Below are positions 28,201-40,116 of a stretch of DNA of 64,000 bases, piece by piece. The position numbers were made by a program, and so were the translations under genes. The notes beneath the pieces were generated by a model. That model worked only from the letters and a program-made list of their open reading frames with translations. It was not told the DNA's origin and did not search any database. The first letter of the stretch is position 1; every line of letters begins with the position of its first letter. This DNA comes from Eurosta solidaginis (taxonomy: Eukaryota; Arthropoda; Insecta; Diptera; Tephritidae). The stretch covers positions 248,001 to 312,000 of the forward strand of contig NW_027136976.1 of assembly GCF_040869045.1 (NCBI RefSeq). Reading direction: 5' to 3'.

Positions 28201-30561
28201 TATCAATTTAACTCTAGAATTAAAGGATGTACAACGAGAAACATCGTTTGACAACCTTTAAATAGTTTTAATAACTATCTCAAAAATTGTCGCTCTGATG
28301 CAAAAAACTGATGAGTAATCTACTTAAATTTGTTGAACAAAACGACTTACGTATTTTAAGCATGCTAACCTTTAGCCCGGTAAGCAAATTAAAAAAAAAA
28401 ACGCAATATGTAGGCTACACGAGAACGGAGACGTCGAGTAACCAAAACAAATGCGTTAAACAAATTCGTACACGTTATTTATCAATTTAACTCTAGAATT
28501 AAAGGATGTACAACGAGAAACAACGTTTGACAACCTTTAAACAGTTTTAATAACTATCTCAAAAATTGTTGCTCTGATGCAAACAACTGATGAGTTATCT
28601 ACTTAAATTTGTTGAACAAAACGACTTACGTATTTTAAGCATGCTAACCTTTAGCCCGGTAAGCAAATTAAAAAAAAAACGCAATATGTAGGCTACACGA
28701 GAACGGAGACGTCGAGTAACCAAAACAAATGCGTTAAACAAATTCGTACACGTTATTTATCAATTTAACTCTAGAATTAAAGGATATACAACGAGAAACA
28801 TCGTTTGACAACCTTTAAATAGTTTTAATAACTATCTCAAAAATTGTCGCTCTGATGCAAACAACTGATGAGTTATCTACTTAAATTTGTTGAACAAAAC
28901 GACTTACGTATTTTAAGCATGCTAACCTTTAGCCCGGTAAGCAAATTAAAAAAAAAACGCAATATGTAGGCTACACGAGAACGGAGACGTCGAGTAACCA
29001 AAACAAATGCGTTAAACAAATTCGTACACGTTATTTATCAATTTAACTCTAGAATTAAAGGATATACAACGAGAAACATCGTTTGACAACCTTTAAATAG
29101 TTTTAATAACTATCTCAAAAATTGTCGCTCTGATGCAAAAAACTGATGAGTAGTCTACTTAAATTTGTTGAACAAAACGACTTACGTATTTTAAGCATGC
29201 TAACCTTTAGCCCGGTAAGCAAATTAAAAAAAAAAACGCAATATGTAGGCTACACGAGAACGGAGACGTCGAGTAACCAAAACAAATGCGTTAAACAAAT
29301 TCGTACACGTTATTTATCAATTTAACTCTAGAATTAAAGGATGTACAACGAGAAACATCGTTTGACAACCTTTAAATAGTTTTAATAACTATCTCAAAAA
29401 TTGTCGCTCTGATGCAAAAAACTGATGAGTAATCTACTTAAATTTGTTGAACAAAACGACTTACGTATTTTAAGCATGCTAACCTTTAGCCCGGTAAGCA
29501 AATTAAAAAAAAAAACGCAATATGTAGGCTACACGAGAACGGAGACGTCGAGTAACCAAAACAAATGCGTTAAACAAATTCGTACACGTTATTTATCAAT
29601 TTAACTCTAGAATTAAAGGATATACGACGAGAAACATCGTTTGACAACCTTTAAACAGTTTAATAACTATCTCAAAAATTGTCGCTCTGATGCAAACAAC
29701 TGATGAGTTATCTACTTAAATTTGTTGAACAAAACGACTTACGTATTTTAAGCATGCTAACCTTTAGCCCGGTAAGCAAATTAAAAAAAAAAACGCAATA
29801 TGTAGGCTACACGAGAACGGAGACGTCGAGTAACCAAAACAAATGCGTTAAACAAATTCGTACACGTTATTTATCAATTTAACTCTAGAATTAAAGGATA
29901 TACAACGAGAAACATCGTTTGACAACCTTTAAATAGTTTTAATAACTATCTCAAAAATTGTCGCTCTGATGCAAACAACTGATGAGTTATCTACTTAAAT
30001 TTGTTGAACAAAACGACTTACGTATTTTAAGCATGCTAACCTTTAGCCCGGTAAGCAAATTAAAAAAAAAAACGCAATATGTAGGCTACACGAGAACGGA
30101 GACGTCGAGTAACCAAAACAAATGCGTTAAACAAATTCGTACACGTTATTTATCAATTTAACTCTAGAATTAAAGGATATACAACGAGAAACATCGTTTG
30201 ACAACCTTTAAATAATTTTAATAACTATCTCAAAAATTGTCGCTCTGATGCAAACAACTGATGAGTTATCTACTTAAATTTGTTGAACAAAACGACTTAC
30301 GTATTTTAAGCATGCTAACCTTTAGCCCGGTAAGCAAATTAAAAAAAAAAACGCAATATGTAGGCTACACGAGAACGGAGACGTCGAGTAACCAAAACAA
30401 ATGCGTTAAACAAATTCGTACACGTTATTTATCAATTTAACTCTAGAATTAAAGGATATACAACGAGAAACATCGCTTGACAACCTTTAAATAGTTTTAA
30501 TAACTATCTCAAAAATTGTCGCTCTGATGCAAACAACTGATGAGTTATCTACTTAAATTTG
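22210..30561. repeat. 26-monomer block, copy 2, expanded by about six monomers
   Basis: This copy follows copy 1 directly. The offset to copy 1 is 7230-7236 up to about 26.6 kb. It becomes about 8073 for the CTATCCTTTAGC marker (19735 and 27808) and for GCAAAAAACTGATGAGTAATC (about 20225 and 28299), then about 8909 for ATATACGACG (20711 and 29620) and CATCGCTTGAC (21563 and 30471). Each step adds about 836 bp, or three monomers. The end is set at the last shared marker and is approximate. Confidence 0.8.
22541..22555 (+). repeat. Longest A-run in the array (15 A)
   Basis: The usual AAATTA followed by an A-run reads as one unbroken run of 15 A after GTAAGC, because the two T are replaced. Other monomers have 7 to 13 A here. 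The run differs by one or a few A between neighbouring monomers that are otherwise the same. It may reflect polymerase slippage in the genome or sequencing error in homopolymers. Confidence 0.9.
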
Positions 30562-32200
30562 TTGAACAAAACGACTTACGTATTTTAAACATGCTAACCT
30601 TTAGCCCGGTAAGCAAACTAAAAAAAAAACGCAATATGTAGGCTACACGAGACCGGAGACGTCGAGTAACCAAAACAAATGCGTTAAACAAATTCGTACA
30701 CGTTATTTATCAATTTAACTCTAGAATTAAAGGATGTACAACGAAAAACAACGTTTGACAACCTTTAAACAGTTTTAATAACTATCTCAAAAATTGTCGC
30801 TCTGATGCAAACAACTGATGAGTTATCTACTTAAATTTGTTGAACAAAACGACTTACGTATTTTAAGCATGCTAACCTTTAGCCCGGTAAGCAAATTAAA
30901 AAAAAAAACGCAATATGTAGGCTACACGAGAACGGAGACGTCGAGTAACCAAAACAAATGCGTTAAACAAATTCGTACACGTTATTTATCAATTTAACTC
31001 TAGAATTAAAGGATATACAACGAGAAACATCGTTTGACAACCTTTAAACAGTTTTAATAACTATCTCAAAAATTGTCGCTCTGATGCAAACAACTGATGA
31101 GTTATCTACTTAAATTTGTTGAACAAAACGACTTACGTATTTTAAGCATGCTAACCTTTAGCCCGGTAAGCAAATTAAAAAAAAAACGCAATATGTAGGC
31201 TACACGAGAACGGAGACGTCGAGTAACCAAAACAAATGCGTTAAACAAATTCGTACACGTTATTTATCAATTTAACTCTAGAATTAAAGGATGTACAACG
31301 AGAAACAACGTTTGACAACCTTTAAACAGTTTTAATAACTATCTCAAAAATTGTCGCTCTGATGCAAACAACTGATGAGTTATCTACTTAAATTTGTTGA
31401 ACAAAACGACTTACGTATTTTAAGCATGCTAACCTTTAGCCCGGTAAGCAAATTAAAAAAAAACGCAATATGTAGGCTACACGAGAACGGAGACGGCGAG
31501 TAACCAAAACAAATGCGTTAAACAAATTCGTACACGTTATTTATCAATTTAACTCTAGAATTAAAGGATGTACAACGAGAAACAACGTTTGACAACCTTT
31601 AAACAGTTTTAATAACTATCTCAAAAATTGTCGCTCTGATGCAAACAACTGATGAGTTATCTACTTAAATTTGTTGAACAAAACGACTTACGTATTTTAA
31701 GCATGCTAACCTTTAGCCCGGTAAGCAAATTAAAAAAAAAACGCAATATGTAGGCTACACGAGAACGGAGACGTCGATTAACCAAAACAAATGCGTTAAA
31801 CAAATTCGTACTCGTTATTTATCAATTTAACTCTAGAATTAAAGGATATACAACGAGAAACATCGTTTGACAACCTTTAAATAGTTTTAATAACTATCTC
31901 AAAAATTGTCGCTCTGATGCAAACAACTGATGAGTTATCTACTTAAATTTGTTGAACAAAACGACTTACGTATTTTAAGCATGCTAACCTTTAGCCCGGT
32001 AAGCAAATTAAAAAAAAACGCAATATGTAGGCTACACGAGAACGGAGACGTCGAGTAACCAAAACAAATGCGTTAAACAAATTCGTACACGTTATTTATC
32101 AATTTAACTCTAGAATTAAAGGATGTACAACGAGAAACAACGTTTGACAACCTTTAAACAGTTTTAATAACTATCTCAAAAATTGTCGCTCTGATGCAAA
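28900..32200. repeat. 12-monomer-shift block, copy A (approximate limits)
   Basis: Markers recur about 3330-3342 bp downstream: GCAAAAAACTGATGAG (about 29134 and 32474), ATATACGACG (29620 and about 32950), ATTTTAAACATGC with GCAAACTAAA (about 30583 and 33923), and GTCGATTAACC (31774 and 35116). The block overlaps the expanded tail of the 26-monomer copy 2, so the amplifications are layered. Limits are given only to the nearest few hundred bases. Confidence 0.75.
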
Positions 32201-35200
32201 CAACTGCTGAGTTATCTACTAAAATTTTTTGAACAAAACGACTTACGTATTTTAAGCATGCTAAGCTTTAGCCCGGTAAGCAAATTAAAAAAAAAACGCA
32301 ATATGTAGGCTACACGAGAACGGAGACGTCGAGTAACCAAAACAAATGCGTTAAACAAATTCGTACACGCTATTTATCAATTTAACTCTAGAATTACAGG
32401 ATGTACAACGAGAAACATCGTTTGACAACCTTTAAATAGTTTTAATAACTATCTCAAAAATTGTCGCTCTGATGCAAAAAACTGATGAGTAATCTACTTA
32501 AATTTGTTGAACAAAACGACTTACGTATTTTAAGCATGCTAACCTTTAGCCCGGTAAGCAAATTAAAAAAAAAAAACGCAATATGTAGGCTACACGAGAA
32601 CGGAGACGTCGAGTAACCAAAACAAATGCGTTAAACAATTTCGTACACGTTATTTATCAATTTAACTCTAGAATTAAAGGATGTACAACGAGAAACAACG
32701 TTTGACAACCTTTAAACAGTTTTAATAACTATCTCAAAAATTGTTGCTCTGATGCAAACAACTGATGAGTTATCTACTTAAATTTGTTGAACAAAACGAC
32801 TTACGTATTTTAAGCATGCTAACCTTTAGCCCGGTAAGCAAATTAAAAAAAAACGCAATATGTAGGCTACACGAGAACGGAGACGTCGAGTAACCAAAAC
32901 AAATGCGTTAAACAAATTCGTACACGCTATTTATCAATTTAACTCTAGAATTAAAGGATATACGACGAGAAACATCGTTTGACAACCTTTAAACAGTTTT
33001 AATAACTATCTCAAAAATTGTCGCTCTGATGCAAACAACTGATGAGTTATCCACTTAAATTTGTTGAACAATACGTCTTACGTATTTTAAGCATGCTAAC
33101 CTTTAGCCCGGTAAGCAAATTAAAAAAAAAAAACGCAATATGTAGGCTACACGAGAACGGAGACGTCGAGTAACCAAAACAAATGCGTTAAACAAATTCG
33201 TACACGTTATTTATCAATTTAACTCTAGAATTAAAGGATATACAACGAGAAACATCGTTTGACAACCTTTAAATAGTTTTAATAACTATCTCAAAAATTG
33301 TCGCTCTGATGCAAACAACTGATGAGTTATCTACTTAAATTTGTTGAACAAAACGACTTACGTATTTTAAGCATGCTAACCTTTAGCCCGGTAAGCAAAT
33401 TAAAAAAAAAACGCAATATGTAGGCTACACGAGAACGGAGACGTCGAGTAACCAAAACAAATGCGTTAAACAAATTCGTACACGTTATTTATCAATTTAA
33501 CTCTAGAATTAAAGGATATACAACGAGAAACATCGTTTGACTACCTTTAAATAGTTTTAATAACTATCTCAAAAATTGTCGCTCTGATGCAAACAACTGA
33601 TGAGTTATCTACTTAAATTTGTTGAACAAAACGACTTACGTATTTTAAGCATGCTAACCTTTAGCCCGGTAAGCAAATTAAAAAAAAAAACGCAATATGT
33701 AGGCTACACGAGAACGGAGACGTCGAGTAACCAAAACAAATGCGTTAAACAAATTCGTACACGTTATTTATCAATTTAACTCTAGAATTAAAGGATATAC
33801 AACGAGAAACATCGCTTGACAACCTTTAAATAGTTTTAATAACTATCTCAAAAATTGTCGCTCTGATGCAAACAACTGATGAGTTATCTACTTAAATTTG
33901 TTGAACAAAACGACTTACGTATTTTAAACATGCTAACCTTTAGCCCGGTAAGCAAACTAAAAAAAAAACGCAATATGTAGGATACACGAGAACGGAGACG
34001 TCGAGTAACCAAAACAAATGCGTTAAACAAATTCGTACACGTTATTTATCAATTTAACTCTAGAATTAAAGGATGTACAACGAAAAACAACGTTTGACAA
34101 CCTTTAAACAGTTTTAGTAACTATCTCAAAAATTGTCGCTCTGATGCAAACAACTGATGAGTTATCTACTTAAATTTGTTGAACAAAACGACTTACGTAT
34201 TTTAAGCATGCTAACCTTTAGCCCGGTAAGCAAATTAAAAAAAAAAACGCAATATGTAGGCTACACGAGAACGGAGACGTCGAGTAACCAAAACAAATGC
34301 GTTAAACAAATTCGTACACGTTATTTATCAATTTAACTCTAGAATTAAAGGATATACAACGAGAAACATCGTTTGACAACCTTTAAACAGTTTTAATAAC
34401 TATCTCAAAAATTGTCGCTCTGATGCAAACAACTGATGAGTTATCTACTTAAATTTGTTGAACAAAACGACTTACGTATTTTAAGCATGCTAACCTTTAG
34501 CCCGGTAAGCAAATTAAAAAAAAAAACGCAATATGTAGGCTACACGAGAACGGAGACGTCGAGTAACCAAAACAAATGCGTTAAACAAATTCGTACACGT
34601 TATTTATCAATTTAACTCTAGAATTAAAGGATGTACAACGAGAAACAACGTTTGACAACCTTTAAACAGTTTTAATAACTATCTCAAAAATTGTCGCTCT
34701 GATGCAAACAACTGATGAGTTATCTACTTAAATTTGTTGAACAAAACGACTTACGTATTTTAAGCATGCTAACCTTTAGCCCGGTAAGCAAATTAAAAAA
34801 AAAAACGCAATATGTAGGCTACACGAGAACGGAGACGTCGAGTAACCAAAACAAATGCGTTAAACAAATTCGTACACGTTATTTATCAATTTAACTCTAG
34901 AATTAAAGGATGTACAACGAGAAACAACGTTTGACAACCTTTAAACAGTTTTAATAACTATCTCAAAAATTGTCGCTCTGATGCAAACAACTGATGAGTT
35001 ATCTACTTAAATTTGTTGAACAAAACGACTTACGTATTTTAAGCATGCTAACCTTTAGCCCGGTAAGCAAATTAAAAAAAAAACGCAATATGTAGGCTAC
35101 ACGAGAACGGAGACGTCGATTAACCAAAACAAATGCGTTAAACAAATTCGTACACGTTATTTATCAATTTAACTCTAGAATTAAAGGATATACAACGAGA

Positions 35201-35500
35201 AACATCGTTTGACAACCTTTAAATAGTTTTAATAACTATATATTATAACTAAATTGTCGCTCTGATGCAAACAACTGATGAGTTATCTACTTAAATTTGT
35301 TGAACAAAACGACTTACGTATTTTAAGCATGCTAACCTTTAGCCCGGTAAGCAAATTAAAAAAAAAACGCAATATGTAGGCTACACGAGAACGGAGACGT
35401 CGAGTAACCAAAACAAATGCGTTAAACAAATTCGTACACGTTATTTATCAATTTAACTCTAGAATTAAAGGATATACAACGAGAAACAACGTTTGACAAC
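32200..35500. repeat. 12-monomer-shift block, copy B, also source of the 18-monomer shift
   Basis: The markers of the preceding block are found here in the same order about 3340 bp later. They recur a third time about 4864-4890 bp further on: ATATACGACG near 37840, ATTTTAAACATGC near 38809, and GTCGATTAACC near 39982. A new change, ATATATTATAACTA, appears at 35236 and is also passed on to about 40100. Limits are approximate. Confidence 0.75.
35236..35252. repeat. Private 6-bp-longer replacement in one monomer
   Basis: Between AATAACTAT and AATTGTCGC the normal CTCAAA is replaced by ATATTATAACTA, adding 6 bp. The new bases contain a second TAACTA, so a short local duplication is likely. The same change is found once more near 40100. 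It is therefore a good lineage marker for the 18-monomer shift. Confidence 0.9.
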
Positions 35501-36135
35501 CTTTAAACAGTTTTAAAAACTATCTCAAAAATTTTTGCTCTGATGCAAACAACTGATGAGTTATCTACTTAAATTTGTTGAACAAAACGACTTACGTATT
35601 TTAAGCATGCTAACTTTTAGCCCGGTAAGCAAATTAAAAAAAAAAACGCAATATCTAGGCTACACGAGAACGGAGACGTCGAGTAACCAAAACAAATGCG
35701 TTAAACAAATTCGTACACGTTATTTATCAATTTAACTCTAGAATTAAAGGATATACAACGAGAAACAACGTTTGACAACATTAAAACAGTTTTAATAACT
35801 ATCTCAAAAATTGTCGCTCTGATGCAAACAACTGATGAGTTATCTACTTAAATTTGTTGAACAAAACGACTTACGTATTTTAAGCATGCTAACTTTTAGC
35901 CCGGTAAGCAAATTAAAAAAAAAAAACGCAATATGTAGGCTACACGAGAACGGAGACGTCGAGTAACCAAAACAAATGCGTTAAACAAATTCGTACACGT
36001 TATTTATCAATTTAACTCTAGAATTAAAGGATATACAACGAGAAACAACGTTTGACAACATTAAAACAGTTTTAATAACTATCTCAAAAATTGTCGCTCT
36101 GATGCAAACAACTGATGAGTTATCTACTTAAATTT

Positions 36136-36343
36136 GTTGAACAAAACGACTTACGTATTTTAAGCATGCTAACCTTTAGCCCGGTAAGCAAATTAAATTC
36201 CTACACGTTATTTATCAATTTAACTCTAGAATTAAAGGATGTACAACGAGAAACAACGTTTGACAACCTTTAAACAGTTTTAATAACTATCTCAAAAATT
36301 GTCGCTCTGATGCAAACAACTGATGAGTTATCTACTTAAATTT
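36136..36343. repeat. 208-bp monomer with 70-bp internal deletion, first copy
   Basis: GCAAATTAAATTCCTACACG replaces the A-run, the CpG-dense stretch and the GCGTTAAACAAATTC part. The start-to-start distance is 208 bp, so 70 bases are gone. The junction lies in short A/T-rich homology (AAATT), and the base after ATTC is C instead of G. The rest of the monomer is normal and of the GGATGTAC type. Confidence 0.94.
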
Positions 36344-36621
36344 GTTGAACAAAACGACTTACGTATTTTAAGCATGCTAACCTTTAGCCCGGTAAGCAAA
36401 TTAAAAAAAAAACGCAATATGTAGGCTACACGAGAACGGAGACGGCGAGTAACCAAAACAAATGCGTTAAACAAATTCGTACACGTTATTTATCAATTTA
36501 ACTCTAGAATTAAAGGATGTACAACGAGAAACAACGTTTGACAACCTTTAAACAGTTTTAATAACTATCTCAAAAATTGTCGCTCTGATGCATACAACTG
36601 ATGAGTTATCTACTTAAATTT

Positions 36622-36829
36622 GTTGAACAAAACGACTTACGTATTTTAAGCATGCTAACCTTTAGCCCGGTAAGCAAATTAAATTCCTACACGTTATTTA
36701 TCAATTTAACTCTAGAATTAAAGGATATACAACGAGAAACATCGTTTGACAACCTTTAAATAGTTTTAATAACTATCTCAAAAATTGTCGCTCTGATGCA
36801 AACAACTGATGAGTTATCTACTTAAATTT
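36622..36829. repeat. 208-bp monomer with the same 70-bp deletion, second copy
   Basis: The same GCAAATTAAATTCCTACACG junction occurs here, with the same C after ATTC, so the two deletions share one origin. A single full monomer (36344-36621) separates them. This copy is of the GGATATAC / CATCG / AATAG type downstream, unlike the first copy, which suggests conversion or crossing-over within the monomer after the duplication. Confidence 0.94.
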
Positions 36830-39611
36830 GTTGAACAAAACGACTTACGTATTTTAAGCATGCTAACCTTTAGCCCGGTAAGCAAATTAAAAAAAAACGC
36901 AATATGTAGGCTACACGAGAACGGAGACGTCGAGTAACCAAAACAAATGCGTTAAACAAATTCGTACACGTTATTTATCAATTTAACTCTAGAATTAAAG
37001 GATGTACAACGAGAAACAACGTTTGACAACCTTTAAACAGTTTTAATAACTATCTCAAAAATTGTCGCTCTGATGCAAACAACTGCTGAGTTATCTACTC
37101 AAATTTTTTGAACAAAACGACTTACGTATTTTAAGCATGCTAACCTTTAGCCCGGTAAGCAAATTAAAAAAAAAACGCAATATGTAGGCTACACGAGAAC
37201 GGAGACGTCGAGTAACCAAAACAAATGCGTTAAACAAATTCGTACACGTTATTTATCAATTTAACTCTAGAATTAAAGGATGTACAACGAGAAACATCGT
37301 TTGACAACCTTTAAATAGTTTTAATAACTATCTCAAAAATTGTCGCTCTGATGCAAAAAACTGATGAGTAATCTACTTAAATTTGTTGAACAAAACGACT
37401 TACGTATTTTAAGCATGCTAACCTTTAGCCCGGTAAGCAAATTAAAAAAAAAAACGCAATATGTAGGCTACACGAGAACGGAGACGTCGAGTAACCAAAA
37501 CAAATGCGTTAAACAAATTCGTACACGTTATTTATCAATTTAACTCTAGAATTAAAGGATGTACAACGAGAAACAACGTTTGACAACCTTTAAACAGTTT
37601 TAATAACTATCTCAAAAATTGTTGCTCTGATGCAAACAACTGATGAGTTATCTACTTAAATTTGTTGAACAAAACGACTTACGTATTTTAAGCATGCTAA
37701 CCTTTAGCCCGGTAAGCAAATTAAAAAAAACGCAATATGTAGGCTACACGAGAACGGAGACGTCGAGTAACCAAAACAAATGCGTTAAACAAATTCGTAC
37801 ACGCTATTTATCAATTTAACTCTAGAATTAAAGGATATACGACGAGAAACATCGTTTGACAACCTTTAAACAGTTTTAATAACTATCTCAAAAATTGTCG
37901 CTCTGATGCAAACAACTGATGAGTTATCTACTTAAATTTGTTGAACAATACGACTTACGTATTTTAAGCATGCTAACCTTTAGCCCGGTAAGCAAATTAA
38001 AAAAAAAAACGCAATATGTAGGCTACACGAGAACGGAGACGTCGAGTAACCAAAACAAATGCGTTAAACAAATTCGTACACGTTATTTATCAATTTAACT
38101 CTAGAATTAAAGGATATACAACGAGAAACATCGTTTGACAACCTTTAAATAGTTTTAATAACTATCTCAAAAATTGTCGCTCTGATGCAAACAACTGATG
38201 AGTTATCTACTTAAATTTGTTGAACAAAACGACTTACGTATTTTAAGCATGCTAACCTTTAGCCCGGTAAGCAAATTAAAAAAAAAAACGCAATATGTAG
38301 GCTACACGAGAACGGAGACGTCGAGTAACCAAAACAAATGCGTTAAACAAATTCGTACACGTTATTTATCAATTTAACTCTAGAATTAAAGGATATACAA
38401 CGAGAAACATCGTTTGACTACCTTTAAATAGTTTTAATAACTATCTCAAAAATTGTCGCTCTGATGCAAACAACTGATGAGTTATCTACTTAAATTTGTT
38501 GAACAAAACGACTTACGTATTTTAAGCATGCTAACCTTTAGCCCGGTAAGCAAATTAAAAAAAAAAACGCAATATGTAGGCTACACGAGAACGGAGACGT
38601 CGAGTAACCAAAACAAATGCGTTAAACAAATTCGTACACGTTATTTATCAATTTAACTCTAGAATTAAAGGATATACAACGAGAAACATCGCTTGACAAC
38701 CTTTAAATAGTTTTAATAACTATCTCAAAAATTGTCGCTCTGATGCAAACAACTGATGAGTTATCTACTTAAATTTGTTGAACAAAACGACTTACGTATT
38801 TTAAACATGCTAACCTTTAGCCCGGTAAGCAAACTAAAAAAAAAACGCAATATGTAGGCTACACGAGAACGGAGACGTCGAGTAACCAAAACAAATGCGT
38901 TAAACAAATTCGTACACGTTATTTATCAATTTAACTCTAGAATTAAAGGATGTACAACGAAAAACAACGTTTGACAACCTTTAAACAGTTTTAGTAACTA
39001 TCTCAAAAATTGTCGCTCTGATGCAAACAACTGATGAGTTATCTACTTAAATTTGTTGAACAAAACGACTTACGTATTTTAAGCATGCTAACCTTTAGCC
39101 CGGTAAGCAAATTAAAAAAAAAAACGCAATATGTAGGCTACACGAGAACGGAGACGTCGAGTAACCAAAACAAATGCGTTAAACAAATTCGTACACGTTA
39201 TTTATCAATTTAACTCTAGAATTACAGGATATACAACGAGAAACATCGTTTGACAACCTTTAAACAGTTTTAATAACTATCTCAAAAATTGTCGCTCTGA
39301 TGCAAACAACTGATGAGTTATCTACTTAAATTTGTTGAACAAAACGACTTACGTATTTTAAGCATGCTAACCTTTAGCCCGGTAAGCAAATTAAAAAAAA
39401 AACGCAATATGTAGGCTACACGAGAACGGAGACGTCGAGTAACCAAAACAAATGCGTTAAACAAATTCGTACACGTTATTTATCAATTTAACTCTAGAAT
39501 TCAAGGATGTACAACGAGAAACAACGTTTGACAACCTTTAAACAGTTTTAATAACTATCTCAAAAATTGTCGCTCTGATGCAAACAACTGATGAGTTATC
39601 TACTTAAATTT

Positions 39612-39877
39612 GTTGAACAAAACGACTTACGTATTTTAAGCATGCTAACCTTTAGCCCGGTAAGCAAATTAAAAAAAAAAACGCAATATGTAGGCTACAC
39701 GAGAACGGAGACGTCGAGTAACCAAAACAAATTCGTACACGTTATTTATCAATTTAACTCTAGAATTAAAGGATGTACAACGAGAAACAACGTTTGACAA
39801 CCTTTAAACAGTTTTAATAACTATCTCAAAAATTGTCGCTCTGATGCAAACAACTGATGAGTTATCTACTTAAATTT
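39612..39877. repeat. 266-bp monomer with 13-bp slippage deletion
   Basis: The same loss of TGCGTTAAACAAA between the AAACAAAT direct repeats as at 13605-13868, but in another sequence background (GGATGTAC / CAACG / AACAG), so it probably arose independently. The deletion shifts the frame and creates a 68-codon open frame at 39591-39797, which I do not consider a gene. Confidence 0.92.
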
Positions 39878-40099
39878 GTTGAACAAAACGACTTACGTAT
39901 TTTAAGCATGCTAACCTTTAGCCCGGTAAGCAAATTAAAAAAAAAAACGCAATATGTAGGCTACACGAGAACGGAGACGTCGATTAACCAAAACAAATGC
40001 GTTAAACAAATTCGTACACGTTATTTATCAATTTAACTCTAGAATTAAAGGATATACAACGAGAAACATCGTTTGACAACCTTTAAATAGTTTTAATAA

Positions 40100-40116
40100 C
40101 TATATATTATAACTAA
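40100..40116. repeat. Second copy of the ATATATTATAACTA replacement
   Basis: Identical to the change at 35236 and 4864 bp downstream. I saw no other monomer in the window with it. The surrounding monomer also carries GTCGATTAACC, as at 35116. Confidence 0.9.

Noticed and set aside
39591..39797. 68-codon plus-strand open frame
   Set aside because: Created by the 13-bp slippage deletion shifting the frame. It is not kept in other monomers.
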